Source: Brucella haematophila (GTDB lineage Bacteria > Pseudomonadota > Alphaproteobacteria > Rhizobiales > Rhizobiaceae). From it: a stretch of 64,000 nucleotides of DNA. Numbering within the stretch: the stretch's first letter is position 1; every line of letters begins with the position of its first letter. Shown here in pieces: positions 7,301 to 15,120 of this stretch. The stretch covers positions 434,001 to 498,000 of the forward strand of contig NZ_VCPE01000001.1 in NCBI RefSeq assembly GCF_005938105.1, in the 5' to 3' direction. The position numbers and the translations under genes were made by a program. Under the pieces are notes generated by a model that did no database searches, was not told the DNA's origin, and worked only from the letters and a program-made list of their open reading frames with translations.

Positions 7301-9564
7301 ACGAGCTAACACGCGTTGCACCATTTGAAATTACCCGCCCGAAGGAATGGCTGACCGCTCGCGAGATCGCGGACGAAGCGCTTCCCGATTTGCCGGATAG
7401 TGAGCGCGGCATGCAAATCTATGCAGAACGGGAAGGTTGGACCAATAATCCTGGCTGCGTTCGCCGCCGTAAGGGCCGTGGTGGCGGCCTTGAGTACAAT
7501 TACCGGCTTCTGCCTACTCTCGCTCAGGTGACCTACGTGCAGCGCTACATGGTTACTGGCCGTGTAGAGCCACTTGCACTTATACCCACGGCAAATAGCA
7601 TTGTCCCGGTTTCCCTGACCGATCGTGCACAGCGTGAGCGCGATGCTCGCCTCGCGGTTATCGCGGCGTTTGAACTGTTCTTGAAGGGCCTTAATCTAAG
7701 CGTTCAAGGCGCATTGTTTATTTTCTGTGATCGCTACAATACCGGAATGATCCAGGTTGATCGGTGGGTCAAAGAAACCTTACCTAGCATTTCTCAGCGG
7801 TCAGTTTTCCGTTGGCGGTCCACCAAGGCCAAGGGTGCAAAAGATTCTCTCGGCGTTGATCGCTCGGAAGCTCGCAAGGGCAAGGGATTGTTGGAAACGG
7901 CCAACGGTGGCGAAGTCCGCGCCTTCATACTGGCTTGGATTGCTTCCAACCCGCACCTGTCTGCCGACATCATTCGCGGATATTGCGAGGATCATTTCGG
8001 TTCGTTTCTCGTTGATCGCCACGGTGTGATGACACCGTTGCCGCCGCTACGCACTTTTCAGCATTTCATTTCGGCACTTAAGGCCGACGAGAAGCTCGTA
8101 CTCACCAAGATTACGGACCCGGACAAGTTCCGCTCGACCATGAAGCTGTCTGGCACCGGCACCTATCGCCATGTTGATGAACCGAACGCGCTCTGGATGA
8201 TCGACGCTTCGCCGGTTGACGCCCTTTGCGTTGACGGTCGTCATTCGATGTATGCCTGCATCGACATCGCCACCCGTCGCCTTGTCATCACATTGTCGAA
8301 AACGCCTCGCGCATCTGCGGTGGCTCTTCTGATCCGCAAATCCACCCTAAAGTGGGGCGTAGCAACGATTATCAAAACGGATAACGGCTCCGATTTCGTT
8401 GCTATTGCCACCAAGCGGCTGTTTGACAATCTGGATATCACACCGGACATCTCCGACGCCTATACACCGGAACAAAAAGGCCATGTTGAGCGCGTCATCA
8501 AGACATTTCAGCACGAGGTATGCCCGCAGTTGCCGGGATATATCGGCCACTCAGTTGCTGATCGTAAGGCAATCGAAGGTCGGAAGAGCTTCGCGCAACG
8601 TCTCGGTGCCGACGAAAAGGAATTGTTTGAGGTCGATCTTACAGCGGCGCAACTTCAGCAGCACATTGATGACTGGTTAGAGTATCGATACCACGAGCGC
8701 GAACACGGTGGCCTTAAAAAGCGCACACCGAATGCGGTCGCGCAAGCATCGAACGCCGTCATTCGCCGCGTTGATGAACGCGCGCTCGACACGTTGCTCA
8801 TGCCGGTTGCCGGGAAGAACGGCCTCCGCAAGATGACCAAGCAAGGCATCAAGGACAACGGCCTACACTATGTCGCCGGTTCCATCATGGTCGGCACGGA
8901 AGTGTTCTGCCGACGCGATCCGCTCGATATGGGCAAGATGTATGTTTTTGCAGCCGATGGCGGAATGTTCCTCGATGTTGCCCTATGCCCCGAGTTGGCG
9001 GGCGTCAATCCGCAGGATTACGTCAAGGCTCAGAAGGACATCGCCGCCGATATCGTTCGCCAGCGTGAACGCGAGATCAAGGCTGATATCCGCGAGCTGA
9101 AGAAAGGCCCATCCGGCATCGAGCGCACCATACGTCTCGCCAAGCGCAAGGTCGCTGAAAAGGCCGGGCAGACCGCCAATGTCATCCAGTTGCCAAAGCG
9201 GGAAGAGCAGCACACCACGCCTGCCATTGCAGCTGCACTTGATGCCGCCACCCTTCCGCAGATGGGTGTTCCAGTAAAGCCGCTGAACGAAAAGGCGGCG
9301 GAGCTGCACGAAGCCATCATACGTGAGGCCGAGGACCGCAAGGCATCCAAGGTTGTTCATCTCGACCCGGACGCGGGCCTGAGTGCCAACGCGCGCCGCT
9401 TCAAATGGGCCATGGACCTCGAAACCAAGATTGCCGCTGGCGTCCAACTGGATGACGACACTGCCGCGCAGCTCGTCCGTTTTCAGGCCACGGCCGCATA
9501 CCGAACCATCAAAGACACAGCAAAGGATTTTGGACTGGAGCAAGCGCTGAAGATAGCTCGCTGA
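7297..9564 (+). CDS. MuA-type DDE transposase
   Basis: At 755 residues this is a little longer than MuA (663). An N-terminal winged-helix DNA-binding region is followed by further DNA-binding segments (RSVFRWRSTKAKG near 170). The catalytic core shows Asp303 (WMIDAS), Asp362 (KTDNGSD) and Glu398 (GHVERV). The last two are 35 residues apart, the classic DD35E triad. The C-terminal part (500-755) is lysine-rich and helical, where MuA contacts MuB and ClpX. It should bind the end sites described above, cut and join phage DNA during integration and replicative transposition. It starts by ATGA overlap with the preceding gene. Confidence 0.95.
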   Translation: MNELTRVAPFEITRPKEWLTAREIADEALPDLPDSERGMQIYAEREGWTNNPGCVRRRKGRGGGLEYNYRLLPTLAQVTYVQRYMVTGRVEPLALIPTANSIVPVSLTDRAQRERDARLAVIAAFELFLKGLNLSVQGALFIFCDRYNTGMIQVDRWVKETLPSISQRSVFRWRSTKAKGAKDSLGVDRSEARKGKGLLETANGGEVRAFILAWIASNPHLSADIIRGYCEDHFGSFLVDRHGVMTPLPPLRTFQHFISALKADEKLVLTKITDPDKFRSTMKLSGTGTYRHVDEPNALWMIDASPVDALCVDGRHSMYACIDIATRRLVITLSKTPRASAVALLIRKSTLKWGVATIIKTDNGSDFVAIATKRLFDNLDITPDISDAYTPEQKGHVERVIKTFQHEVCPQLPGYIGHSVADRKAIEGRKSFAQRLGADEKELFEVDLTAAQLQQHIDDWLEYRYHEREHGGLKKRTPNAVAQASNAVIRRVDERALDTLLMPVAGKNGLRKMTKQGIKDNGLHYVAGSIMVGTEVFCRRDPLDMGKMYVFAADGGMFLDVALCPELAGVNPQDYVKAQKDIAADIVRQREREIKADIRELKKGPSGIERTIRLAKRKVAEKAGQTANVIQLPKREEQHTTPAIAAALDAATLPQMGVPVKPLNEKAAELHEAIIREAEDRKASKVVHLDPDAGLSANARRFKWAMDLETKIAAGVQLDDDTAAQLVRFQATAAYRTIKDTAKDFGLEQALKIAR

Positions 9565-9572
9565 AAATAAAA

Positions 9573-9593
9573 AACCCCGTTGGAGCGGGGTTT
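9573..9593 (+). terminator. Hairpin between transposase A and B genes
   Basis: AACCCCG-TTGGAG-CGGGGTTT forms a GC stem with a short T-run directly after the transposase stop. It could partly terminate or attenuate transcription, lowering B relative to A. It covers the TTG at 9580, so that codon is not a credible start for the B gene. Confidence 0.55.
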
Positions 9594-9624
9594 CAAATTC
9601 AATTTCCAAGTCAATGAGGAAAAA

Positions 9625-10386
9625 ATGACTGGTAAAGAACCGATTGTCAATGGCGGGGACACCGCACCGATCAAGAATGTGGCCGCATGCCTCAATCTGG
9701 TCAGGTCGCTTCAGAACCGCCATCCGCTTCAGCCAAACCTCGGCGTATTCGCCGGGTTTTCGGGCTACGGCAAGTCTGTCGCGGCGCTCTATGCCATGAA
9801 CAAGACGGCTGCGGCCTATGTCGAGGTCTCCGACACCTGGACGAAAAAGAAGCTGCTCACTTCCATCCTGTCCGAACTTGGTCACCCGGACGCGAGAGGC
9901 ACGTTGTCCGATCTGGAAGATGAGATCATCGGCATTCTGGCGCGCGATCCTAAGCGCCCGCTCATCATTGATGAATCCGACAAGCTTGTCGATCGCAACA
10001 TGATTGAGCTGGTCCGCATGATAGCGAAGAAGAGCAACGTTCCGGTGTTGCTGATTGGCGAAGAGCTGTTTCCGAAGAAACTGGAGCGTGTCGATCGGTT
10101 CCGCGACCTCGTGCTGGAATGGGGATATGCGCAGCCATGCGATCTGGACGATACACGCACACTGGCTAAGACTTTCTGCCGCGCCGTTGCCATTGATGAC
10201 GCGCTGCTGGATCAGGCACGTATGGAAGGCGATGGTCGTGTCCGCCGCATTTGCAACACTCTCCATTCCATCGCCAATGCCGCCGACGAACTCGGCCTGA
10301 CGAAAATCAGCCTGGACGAGTATCAGAAGGGTGCAGGCTATTTTTGCACCGGCGCTGTTCCTTCGCGCAATCGGAGGGCCGCATGA
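9625..10386 (+). CDS. MuB-type AAA+ ATPase, transposition target protein
   Basis: The start at 9625 follows GAGGA and gives 253 residues. Walker A is GFSGYGKS (residues 44-51), Walker B is RPLIIDESDK near 112, and an arginine-rich C-terminal DNA-binding part follows. MuB is the ATP-dependent DNA-binding protein that delivers target DNA to the MuA transpososome and gives target immunity. Its position straight after the transposase matches Mu. Unlike MuB (312 residues) it lacks an obvious N-terminal helix-turn-helix extension. It overlaps the next gene by ATGA. Confidence 0.9.
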   Translation: MTGKEPIVNGGDTAPIKNVAACLNLVRSLQNRHPLQPNLGVFAGFSGYGKSVAALYAMNKTAAAYVEVSDTWTKKKLLTSILSELGHPDARGTLSDLEDEIIGILARDPKRPLIIDESDKLVDRNMIELVRMIAKKSNVPVLLIGEELFPKKLERVDRFRDLVLEWGYAQPCDLDDTRTLAKTFCRAVAIDDALLDQARMEGDGRVRRICNTLHSIANAADELGLTKISLDEYQKGAGYFCTGAVPSRNRRAA

Positions 10387-11012
10387 TGTCGATCGCACTC
10401 AAGCTCACCGTTGATAAGAACAAGTCGGCTATGCGCGGCATCGATCATTATTGGTCGGTGATGATGGACCACGAAATGCGCGGCATGACCTTCTCCGCGC
10501 CCGACATTATGGCATTTTCCAAGAATGCCCACCGTGACGACGTTTCAGACTTTCTTCGGCGATTGTTGAAGGCAGGCATCATCGAGCGTGTCGGCCAGAA
10601 GGAAACGCGGGCGATCATTTATCGCATCGTTGCCCGTCAGACGGCCACGCCAAAAGTCCGCCGTGATGGCACCGTCATCGAAAGTGTCTCAAAGCAGCGG
10701 GCCATGTGGAACTACATGCGCACCAATGCCGGTGCTCAGAGCTTCACCGCCCAAGACATCGTTGCGTGGTCATCGACCGACGATGTGCGCATCAACGTCG
10801 AGACAGCCAAATCATACATCGCAGTTCTGGCAAAGGCTGGCTACCTGATCGAGATGGTCAAAGGTACTCCAGGCAAGCTTGGCATATGGCGCTTGGCTCC
10901 GCACATGAACTCCGGCCCGTTGCCGCCGATGATCTTGCGCACGAAAGCTGTCTTTGATCAGAACCGGCATGAGATCGTCGGCCCCGTCGAGACGGAAGAG
11001 GTGCAACCATGA
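10383..11012 (+). CDS. Protein with two tandem winged-helix-like repeats
   Basis: The 209-residue protein contains two similar units. The first has MTFSAPDIMAFSKN then SDFLRRLLKAGIIERVG and YRIV. The second has QSFTAQDIVAWSSTD then KSYIAVLAKAGYLIEMVKG and WRLA. Each reads as helix-turn-helix plus wing (about residues 20-85 and 95-170). It should bind DNA, perhaps with one unit per half-site. The family name is not recognised. It sits between the B gene and another small helix-turn-helix gene, with ATGA overlaps on both sides. A regulatory or replication-accessory role is inferred. A second ATG at 10386 is also possible. Confidence 0.75.
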   Translation: MMSIALKLTVDKNKSAMRGIDHYWSVMMDHEMRGMTFSAPDIMAFSKNAHRDDVSDFLRRLLKAGIIERVGQKETRAIIYRIVARQTATPKVRRDGTVIESVSKQRAMWNYMRTNAGAQSFTAQDIVAWSSTDDVRINVETAKSYIAVLAKAGYLIEMVKGTPGKLGIWRLAPHMNSGPLPPMILRTKAVFDQNRHEIVGPVETEEVQP

Positions 11013-11392
11013 TGGCTGCAAAGCTCTCCAACATCGACAAGGCGCGTGCAGCCTGGGGCGAAGCCATCCCGGAATGGATCGTGATCCTCGCCGAAGCCTG
11101 CGACCGTGACAGTCAATCCGCCATTGCCCGCAAAGTTGGCTATTCGGCTTCTGCCATTAGCCAGGTGCTATCGAACAGCTACCAGAATGGCGACATCAGC
11201 CGCGTAGAGGGTGCCGTACGCGGCGCTCTTCTCGCCGAAACCGTCAGTTGCCCGATCATGGGCGACATCCCCCACAACACATGCCTCCTGTGGCAGCGCA
11301 AGCCTTTTGCCGCCACCAACTCCAACCGCGTCCGCATGTATCAGGCTTGCCGGTCAGGATGCCGGTTCAGCCGCTTGAAGGAAGGATCGTAA
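11009..11392 (+). CDS. Small helix-turn-helix protein with cysteine-rich tail
   Basis: The 127-residue protein has an N-terminal Cro/antitoxin-like helix-turn-helix at about residues 35-60 (SAIARKVGYSASAISQVLSN). Four cysteines lie in the C-terminal half (CPIM, NTCLLW, QACRSGC), which could bind zinc. The pairing of a DNA-binding head with a cysteine tail suggests a phage regulator, but I know no exact family. It starts by ATGA overlap with the preceding gene. Confidence 0.7.
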   Translation: MMAAKLSNIDKARAAWGEAIPEWIVILAEACDRDSQSAIARKVGYSASAISQVLSNSYQNGDISRVEGAVRGALLAETVSCPIMGDIPHNTCLLWQRKPFAATNSNRVRMYQACRSGCRFSRLKEGS

Positions 11393-11394
11393 TC

Positions 11395-11673
11395 ATGCTT
11401 TCCGAAAGTATCCGTGAAATGCGCAAACTGTTCCAGGAAGCCCTGCTGGAAGCTGGCGATTGCGTTCAGATTTCCAACCTCACGATGCAGAGCATCGTTG
11501 TTTCCCTGGTCGCCTACGAAGATGCGGCCAGCGGCATGGAACAGCAGCTCGGGCTGCAACCCATGTCGGTCCGACAGCGAAATTCAGGCAGCAGCATTCT
11601 GTCATTCCCACCTCAGCCAACCAAGCGCCCGAAGCTCGTCGTCATCCAGGGCGATGGCGGTGATGTGGCCTGA
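11395..11673 (+). CDS. Small early phage protein, unknown
   Basis: The ATG at 11395 lies 2 bases after the previous stop and gives 92 residues. The first half is helical and acidic (REMRKLFQEALLEAGDC). The end is rich in Pro and Lys (FPPQPTKRPKLVVIQG). No motif was recognised. Co-direction and spacing make it part of the early operon. Confidence 0.6.
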   Translation: MLSESIREMRKLFQEALLEAGDCVQISNLTMQSIVVSLVAYEDAASGMEQQLGLQPMSVRQRNSGSSILSFPPQPTKRPKLVVIQGDGGDVA

Positions 11674-11702
11674 TCATTCAATCCATCTTTAAGGAAGCTA
11701 AA

Positions 11703-12368
11703 ATGACCGAAGTAATGACCACCGCTGCATTCGCAGGAAATTCAGATCAGGGCGTCACCATGGTTGGAGACAAGCCCTACATGGCCAACGCCAAGGGCGC
11801 ACTGGTACCGCTCGAACTGGTGAAGCCCGCCGACAAGCTTCGTGACGAGACCGTCCGCAAGGTGATGGGTTACGCGAAGGACATCTCGGCGCAAATCAGC
11901 CGGTTCCGCAAGCACAGCATGACCGACCTCGACAGCCTGGATGAAGTTCTGGAGCAGGAATACAACGCCCGTCCAGGCGGCGTGAAGGGAAACCGGACCT
12001 ATCAGACCATAGACGGTCTGATGATGGTCAAGGTCAGCATCAATGATTTCGAGGTCGCAGGCCCGGAATTGCAGGTTGCGAAAAGCCTCATTGATGAGTG
12101 CCTGAACGAATGGACGGACGGCGCACGCGCTGAAATCCGCGCCATCATCACTCGCGCATTCGATACGGACAAGGAAGGTAAAATCAACCTGAAGGAAATC
12201 AAGAAGCTGACCAAGCTCGATATTTCCGATCAGCGTTGGAAGGACGCCATGCGCGCCATCGAGGACGCCATCGACGTTCAGTATTCCAAACAGTACGTGC
12301 GCTTTTACAAACGCGCTTCGGTTCAGGATGACTGGATCGCTGTCACTGTCGATATCGCGAAGGCGTGA
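11703..12368 (+). CDS. DUF3164-family phage protein
   Basis: A 221-residue protein of the size and layout of DUF3164 proteins found in the early block of Mu-like phages. Typical parts are PADKLRDETVRKVMGYAKD near residue 40, NRTYQTIDGLMMVKVSIND near 100 and a C-terminal RFYKRASVQDDWIAVTVDI. The biochemical function is unknown. It starts after a clear gap with AAGGAAGC upstream. In Mu the corresponding region holds gam and other early genes; this protein is not Gam. Confidence 0.75.
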   Translation: MTEVMTTAAFAGNSDQGVTMVGDKPYMANAKGALVPLELVKPADKLRDETVRKVMGYAKDISAQISRFRKHSMTDLDSLDEVLEQEYNARPGGVKGNRTYQTIDGLMMVKVSINDFEVAGPELQVAKSLIDECLNEWTDGARAEIRAIITRAFDTDKEGKINLKEIKKLTKLDISDQRWKDAMRAIEDAIDVQYSKQYVRFYKRASVQDDWIAVTVDIAKA

Positions 12369-12377
12369 GGTAACGTG

Positions 12378-12803
12378 ATGGAAAACTCAGCCCAATCCTA
12401 TAATGCCGCTCTTCAAGCTGTAACGAAGGCTATCCGTAACGCCGGTTCCTCTTACACGGCGATGGCCGAAGCCGCGATTGCAGTTGCTGTACCGCTTCTG
12501 CAAACTCCGACCATTCAGCTGCCAGTTCATAGCTGGCAGCTATTTCAGAGTGCACCGAAGGATGGGACATGGTTTCTCGCCTATCGGCCTCAGTCGAATG
12601 GCGGCACATGGGATCGCATATGCATCGTTCGTTGGTCAGACGAGGAAACCGATTTCGTTTGGCCAGAAGGTATTTTCGATATCTATCTGGATGATCTCTC
12701 AGACAGGGATCAGCTTGGTTATTTGAAGCATGACACTTACTCAGCTGGCGGTAGTTTCACCCACTGGTGTCGACTTCCTGCTGCACCGGAGGTGTCGGCA
12801 TGA
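12378..12803 (+). CDS. Hypothetical early phage protein with Trp-rich domain
   Basis: I prefer the ATG at 12378, seven bases after GAGG; a GTG at 12375 is also in frame. The 141-residue product has an N-terminal helix (AALQAVTKAIRNAG). A Trp/Asp-rich region follows (SWQLFQSAPKDGTWFLAYRP, then WDRICIVRWSD and FTHWCRLPAAP). The APKDGTWFLAY-type pattern occurs in small phage proteins of the DUF551 type, which end in the same HW..LP motif, so that family is a tentative match. It is coupled by ATGA to the next gene. Confidence 0.65.
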   Translation: MENSAQSYNAALQAVTKAIRNAGSSYTAMAEAAIAVAVPLLQTPTIQLPVHSWQLFQSAPKDGTWFLAYRPQSNGGTWDRICIVRWSDEETDFVWPEGIFDIYLDDLSDRDQLGYLKHDTYSAGGSFTHWCRLPAAPEVSA

Positions 12804-13078
12804 ACAAGCGCACCGGCCGTGCAGGTGAAGTGTCCGGCGTTCTGCTGTCGAACGTATGCGTCGTTTATAGCCCTGCGGGCACGGAGTTTCTGTCCGTGCC
12901 TGAAGGAGTAGACGGCCCAACTTTCTGCAAGTTGATGGTAGATCGCCGCGCCCACCCGTTCATTCCAATTCCGCCAGCTGAAAAACGCAGCCGCTCAAGC
13001 CGATGGCAGCACGCGATCCATTCTGGGCTTCGCGCTGTTGCTTCCGTTCTCTTCAGCCGAAAGGTCATATCCAAATGA
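12800..13078 (+). CDS. Small phage protein, paralogue of the 13593 gene
   Basis: The ATG at 12800 follows GGAGG and gives 92 residues. The N-terminal half (VSGVLLSNVCVVYSPAG, then EFLSVPEGVD) aligns with the start of the gene at 13593 (VFGVCLQKDCVIYTPDG, then EWHSIPSGAD). The C-terminal half is basic and differs. The pair flanks the GcrA-like gene, suggesting an old local duplication. Function unknown. Confidence 0.65.
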   Translation: MNKRTGRAGEVSGVLLSNVCVVYSPAGTEFLSVPEGVDGPTFCKLMVDRRAHPFIPIPPAEKRSRSSRWQHAIHSGLRAVASVLFSRKVISK

Positions 13079-13593
13079 GCAACCATCCCAACAGACTGTG
13101 GACCGATGAGCGCAAGCTCTCTGTTGCCACTTTGCTTCACGAAGGTCTCTCGGCCGGACAGATCGGTACTCGCCTAGGTGTGAGCCGCAATGCTGTTATC
13201 GGCATTATCCACCGCGACACGATGCTGAGCGAGATCGGCCTTGGTGGTGCCCGCCAGCCGAAGAAGGAGTCATCGCCCTATAAGCCCGGCCGCATGAAAA
13301 CCGCTGCGCGTCGGTCTTCAGCTCGGCAGTCACAACCCGCGCCAGTAGTCGTTCCGGCAGTCGAGCCGGAGCCGGTTTTCGTTTGTGAGGAATTGCCCGC
13401 ATTCGATCCGGCCATCGAGCCGCTTGGCTTACCATTGGCCGATATCTCGCTGCGCCAATGCCGGTTTGCTGTCAACAACGCAGCCAAAGGCGAACAGCAT
13501 CTGTTTTGCGGCCACCCCGTGAAAACTGGTTCCAGCTTCTGCGAGCATCATCATCGCCGCGTCTTTGTGCGTACTTCGAAGGCAGGTGTGTAA
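13075..13593 (+). CDS. GcrA-like transcriptional regulator
   Basis: The 172-residue protein matches the GcrA family at both ends. The N-terminal helix-turn-helix includes LWTDERKLSVATLLHEGLSA, then GTRLGVSRNAVIGIIHR at about 20-45. The C-terminal block has CRFAV, LFCGHPV and FCEHHHRRVF, the cysteine/histidine layout that in GcrA binds RNA polymerase region 2 of sigma70. In Alphaproteobacteria GcrA activates cell-cycle genes at GANTC sites methylated by CcrM. A phage copy could steer host transcription or use methylation state. It overlaps both neighbours (ATGA and TAATG). Confidence 0.85.
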   Translation: MSNHPNRLWTDERKLSVATLLHEGLSAGQIGTRLGVSRNAVIGIIHRDTMLSEIGLGGARQPKKESSPYKPGRMKTAARRSSARQSQPAPVVVPAVEPEPVFVCEELPAFDPAIEPLGLPLADISLRQCRFAVNNAAKGEQHLFCGHPVKTGSSFCEHHHRRVFVRTSKAGV

Positions 13594-14027
13594 TGAAGCG
13601 CCCGATCACCAACTTCCCTGATGTTTTTGGTGTCTGCTTGCAGAAAGACTGTGTGATTTACACGCCTGATGGCCTCGAGTGGCATTCCATTCCGTCAGGT
13701 GCCGATAGAAAGGCCTTTCTCAAAGAACTGATCGACAATCGCGAGCGCCTTCTCAACGAGAAGAAGTTCAGTTTCAGGATCAAGCGATTCATTAGAGTGA
13801 GTATTTTTCAGGTCGTTTCTTATCTGATCAATCAAATCCGAAACGTCCTCCGGCGATGGTTTGGTGGCAAGCCAGCGCTCAAGAATGCCGCGATTGATTG
13901 CCAGATAAGCAAGAGTTGTGACGAGCAAACCTCGATCGATTTCGTGCACGATGAATTCCCCCTGACCGTTTCAGATCAGCAATTTCCATCTGAGTCGAAG
14001 AGGCGTGGCAAGGCAGGTGTAGCATGA
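13593..14027 (+). CDS. Small phage protein, paralogue of the 12800 gene
   Basis: The frame starts by TAATG overlap with the GcrA-like gene and gives 144 residues. Residues 8-45 resemble the 12800 product. After about residue 50 the sequence is less convincing, with RIKRFIRVSIFQVVSYLINQ and a low-similarity tail. That stretch is antisense to a good minus-strand frame at 13695-13949. The stop overlaps the GemA start (ATGA), so the whole frame is probably translated for coupling. Function unknown. Confidence 0.5.
   Translation: MKRPITNFPDVFGVCLQKDCVIYTPDGLEWHSIPSGADRKAFLKELIDNRERLLNEKKFSFRIKRFIRVSIFQVVSYLINQIRNVLRRWFGGKPALKNAAIDCQISKSCDEQTSIDFVHDEFPLTVSDQQFPSESKRRGKAGVA
13695..13949 (-). CDS. 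Antisense small protein (possible moron)
   Basis: The GTG at 13949 is preceded by a strong site (AGGGGGA) at about seven bases. The 84-residue product looks protein-like: MHEIDRGLLVTTLAYLAINR, LATKPSPEDVSDLIDQIRND, then helical LLLVEKALAIVDQFFEKG. It lies wholly opposite the plus-strand 13593 gene. No signal peptide or family was recognised. If expressed from its own promoter it would run against the early phage transcript, like the secreted-protein gene at 14734-15057. Confidence 0.5.
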   Translation of the reverse strand: MHEIDRGLLVTTLAYLAINRGILERWLATKPSPEDVSDLIDQIRNDLKNTHSNESLDPETELLLVEKALAIVDQFFEKGLSIGT

Positions 14028-14668
14028 GGACCACCGCCGCCATACACGTCGCGAAAAAGCAGCTCGGTCTAGATGATGACACCTATCGCGCCATCTGCAT
14101 CCGCGTCACCGGCAAGCATTCGTCTGCGGCAATGACCGAAGGCGAACGCCTGAAGCTGATCGATGAATTTCGCCGTCAGGGTTTTAAGTCAGCTTCAAAG
14201 GGCGTTCGAAAGCGCCTTGAAGGCAAGTTCGCAGGCAAGCTTCAGGCGCTCTGGATTGCTGGATGGAACCTGGGCGTTTTTGAGAACCGATCCGACGAAG
14301 CACTGATTGCTTTCGTCCAACGACAGACTGGCGTCGATGATGTTCGTTTTGTGCACCACGCGGGTGATGCCCGCTCTGCCATTGAAGGGCTGAAAAAGTG
14401 GATCGAGCGCAAGGTGGGGCCGGTCTGGATGGAAACGGCTGATATGGAACCTTGGCGGCGCTCGGATGCTGCCAAGGTGGCGGCAGCTCAATGGAGCGTT
14501 CTATCTCAGCTTGGCAGATTGCCAGAGCCAGGTGGGCTTGAACGCTACGTCCGCAATCTGTGCGGCTTCGGGAATGAGGCGTTCCGTCTGACCGAAATGA
14601 CGAGCCAAGACTGGCAGTCTGTCATGAATGAGCTTGGCAACGAGATCAGAAAGGCTGTGCAGTCGTAA
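14024..14668 (+). CDS. gemA: GemA-like regulatory protein (Mu gp16)
   Basis: The 214-residue protein matches the phage Mu GemA family (DUF1018). The N-terminus has HVAKKQLGLDDDTYRAI and RVTGKHSSAAMTEGER. The middle has KLQALWIAGWNLGVF and DEALIAFVQRQTGVDDVRF, and a C-terminal helical part follows. In Mu, GemA lies just before mor and changes host gene expression and DNA supercoiling. Here too it precedes the Mor-like gene, with cargo in between. Start coupled by ATGA. Confidence 0.85.
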   Translation: MRTTAAIHVAKKQLGLDDDTYRAICIRVTGKHSSAAMTEGERLKLIDEFRRQGFKSASKGVRKRLEGKFAGKLQALWIAGWNLGVFENRSDEALIAFVQRQTGVDDVRFVHHAGDARSAIEGLKKWIERKVGPVWMETADMEPWRRSDAAKVAAAQWSVLSQLGRLPEPGGLERYVRNLCGFGNEAFRLTEMTSQDWQSVMNELGNEIRKAVQS

Positions 14669-14706
14669 TGATCTCCAGCTGCCCTACTATAGGATTTAAA
14701 GCCATG

Positions 14707-14725
14707 CGTCAGCTATTGGCTGACG
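14707..14725. terminator. Hairpin between GemA and the minus-strand cargo gene
   Basis: CGTCAGC-TATTG-GCTGACG is a perfect 7-bp stem placed between convergent genes, just after the stop of the minus-strand gene. No strong T-run follows on either strand, so it is a possible weak bidirectional terminator. The plus frame that opens at 14668 is not supported beyond this. Confidence 0.45.
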
Positions 14726-14733
14726 TGTTGGTG

Positions 14734-15057
14734 TCACTGTTTGACAAATCCAAGCTTGGCAGCTGTTTGGCGAGCGGTGGCGCAGTAGGCTACCTTTTCG
14801 GACGGCGTCATATCACCGACCCTACTTTTCTGCATTCGCGTCCATCGTGTGAGGGTTGCAGGAAAGCCTACATCCTCTGCAGGAACATTATCCGCGACAT
14901 ATTTTTCGATGGCCGCCGGTTCATAGGACATTCCACACGGCTCCTCAGCAGCGAGAATAGTACCGAAATTAATCGCCGTCAGCTCTGCATTGAACTCTTC
15001 GGCGTGAACGGTCGCGCTAAGTGCGATGAGTGCCAGTCCAGCGAGTACCAGTTTCAT
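14734..15057 (-). CDS. Secreted small protein carried by the prophage (moron)
   Basis: The ATG at 15057 follows GGGGG and gives 107 residues. The first 20 are a clean Sec signal peptide (MKLVLAGLALIALSATVHA) with an AHA-E-like cleavage site. The mature part has two cysteines (EEPCGMSY and AYCATA), able to form one disulfide, and ends QTAAKLGFVKQ. It lies on the opposite strand to all surrounding early genes, a typical moron arrangement. A periplasmic or secreted site is inferred and the function is unknown. Lysogenic conversion or superinfection exclusion are possible roles. Confidence 0.8.
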   Translation of the reverse strand: MKLVLAGLALIALSATVHAEEFNAELTAINFGTILAAEEPCGMSYEPAAIEKYVADNVPAEDVGFPATLTRWTRMQKSRVGDMTPSEKVAYCATARQTAAKLGFVKQ

Positions 15058-15120
15058 ATCAACCCCCTGCGAATTTCCCCTAATAAAGCGCGGCTCCCGC
15101 ACTTTGGCAATGGTGAGGGC

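Noticed and set aside
8983-10398. Long minus-strand frame (471 codons)
   Set aside because: It lies opposite transposase and ATPase genes with clear motifs; composition is that of an antisense shadow.
5370-14027. Search for a Mu Gam-like or Kil gene in the early block
   Set aside because: None of the small early proteins shows Gam features; the DUF3164 protein is a different family.
14668-15120. Plus frame starting by overlap with GemA
   Set aside because: It covers the convincing secreted-protein gene on the other strand. Only its end from about 15121 reads as protein.
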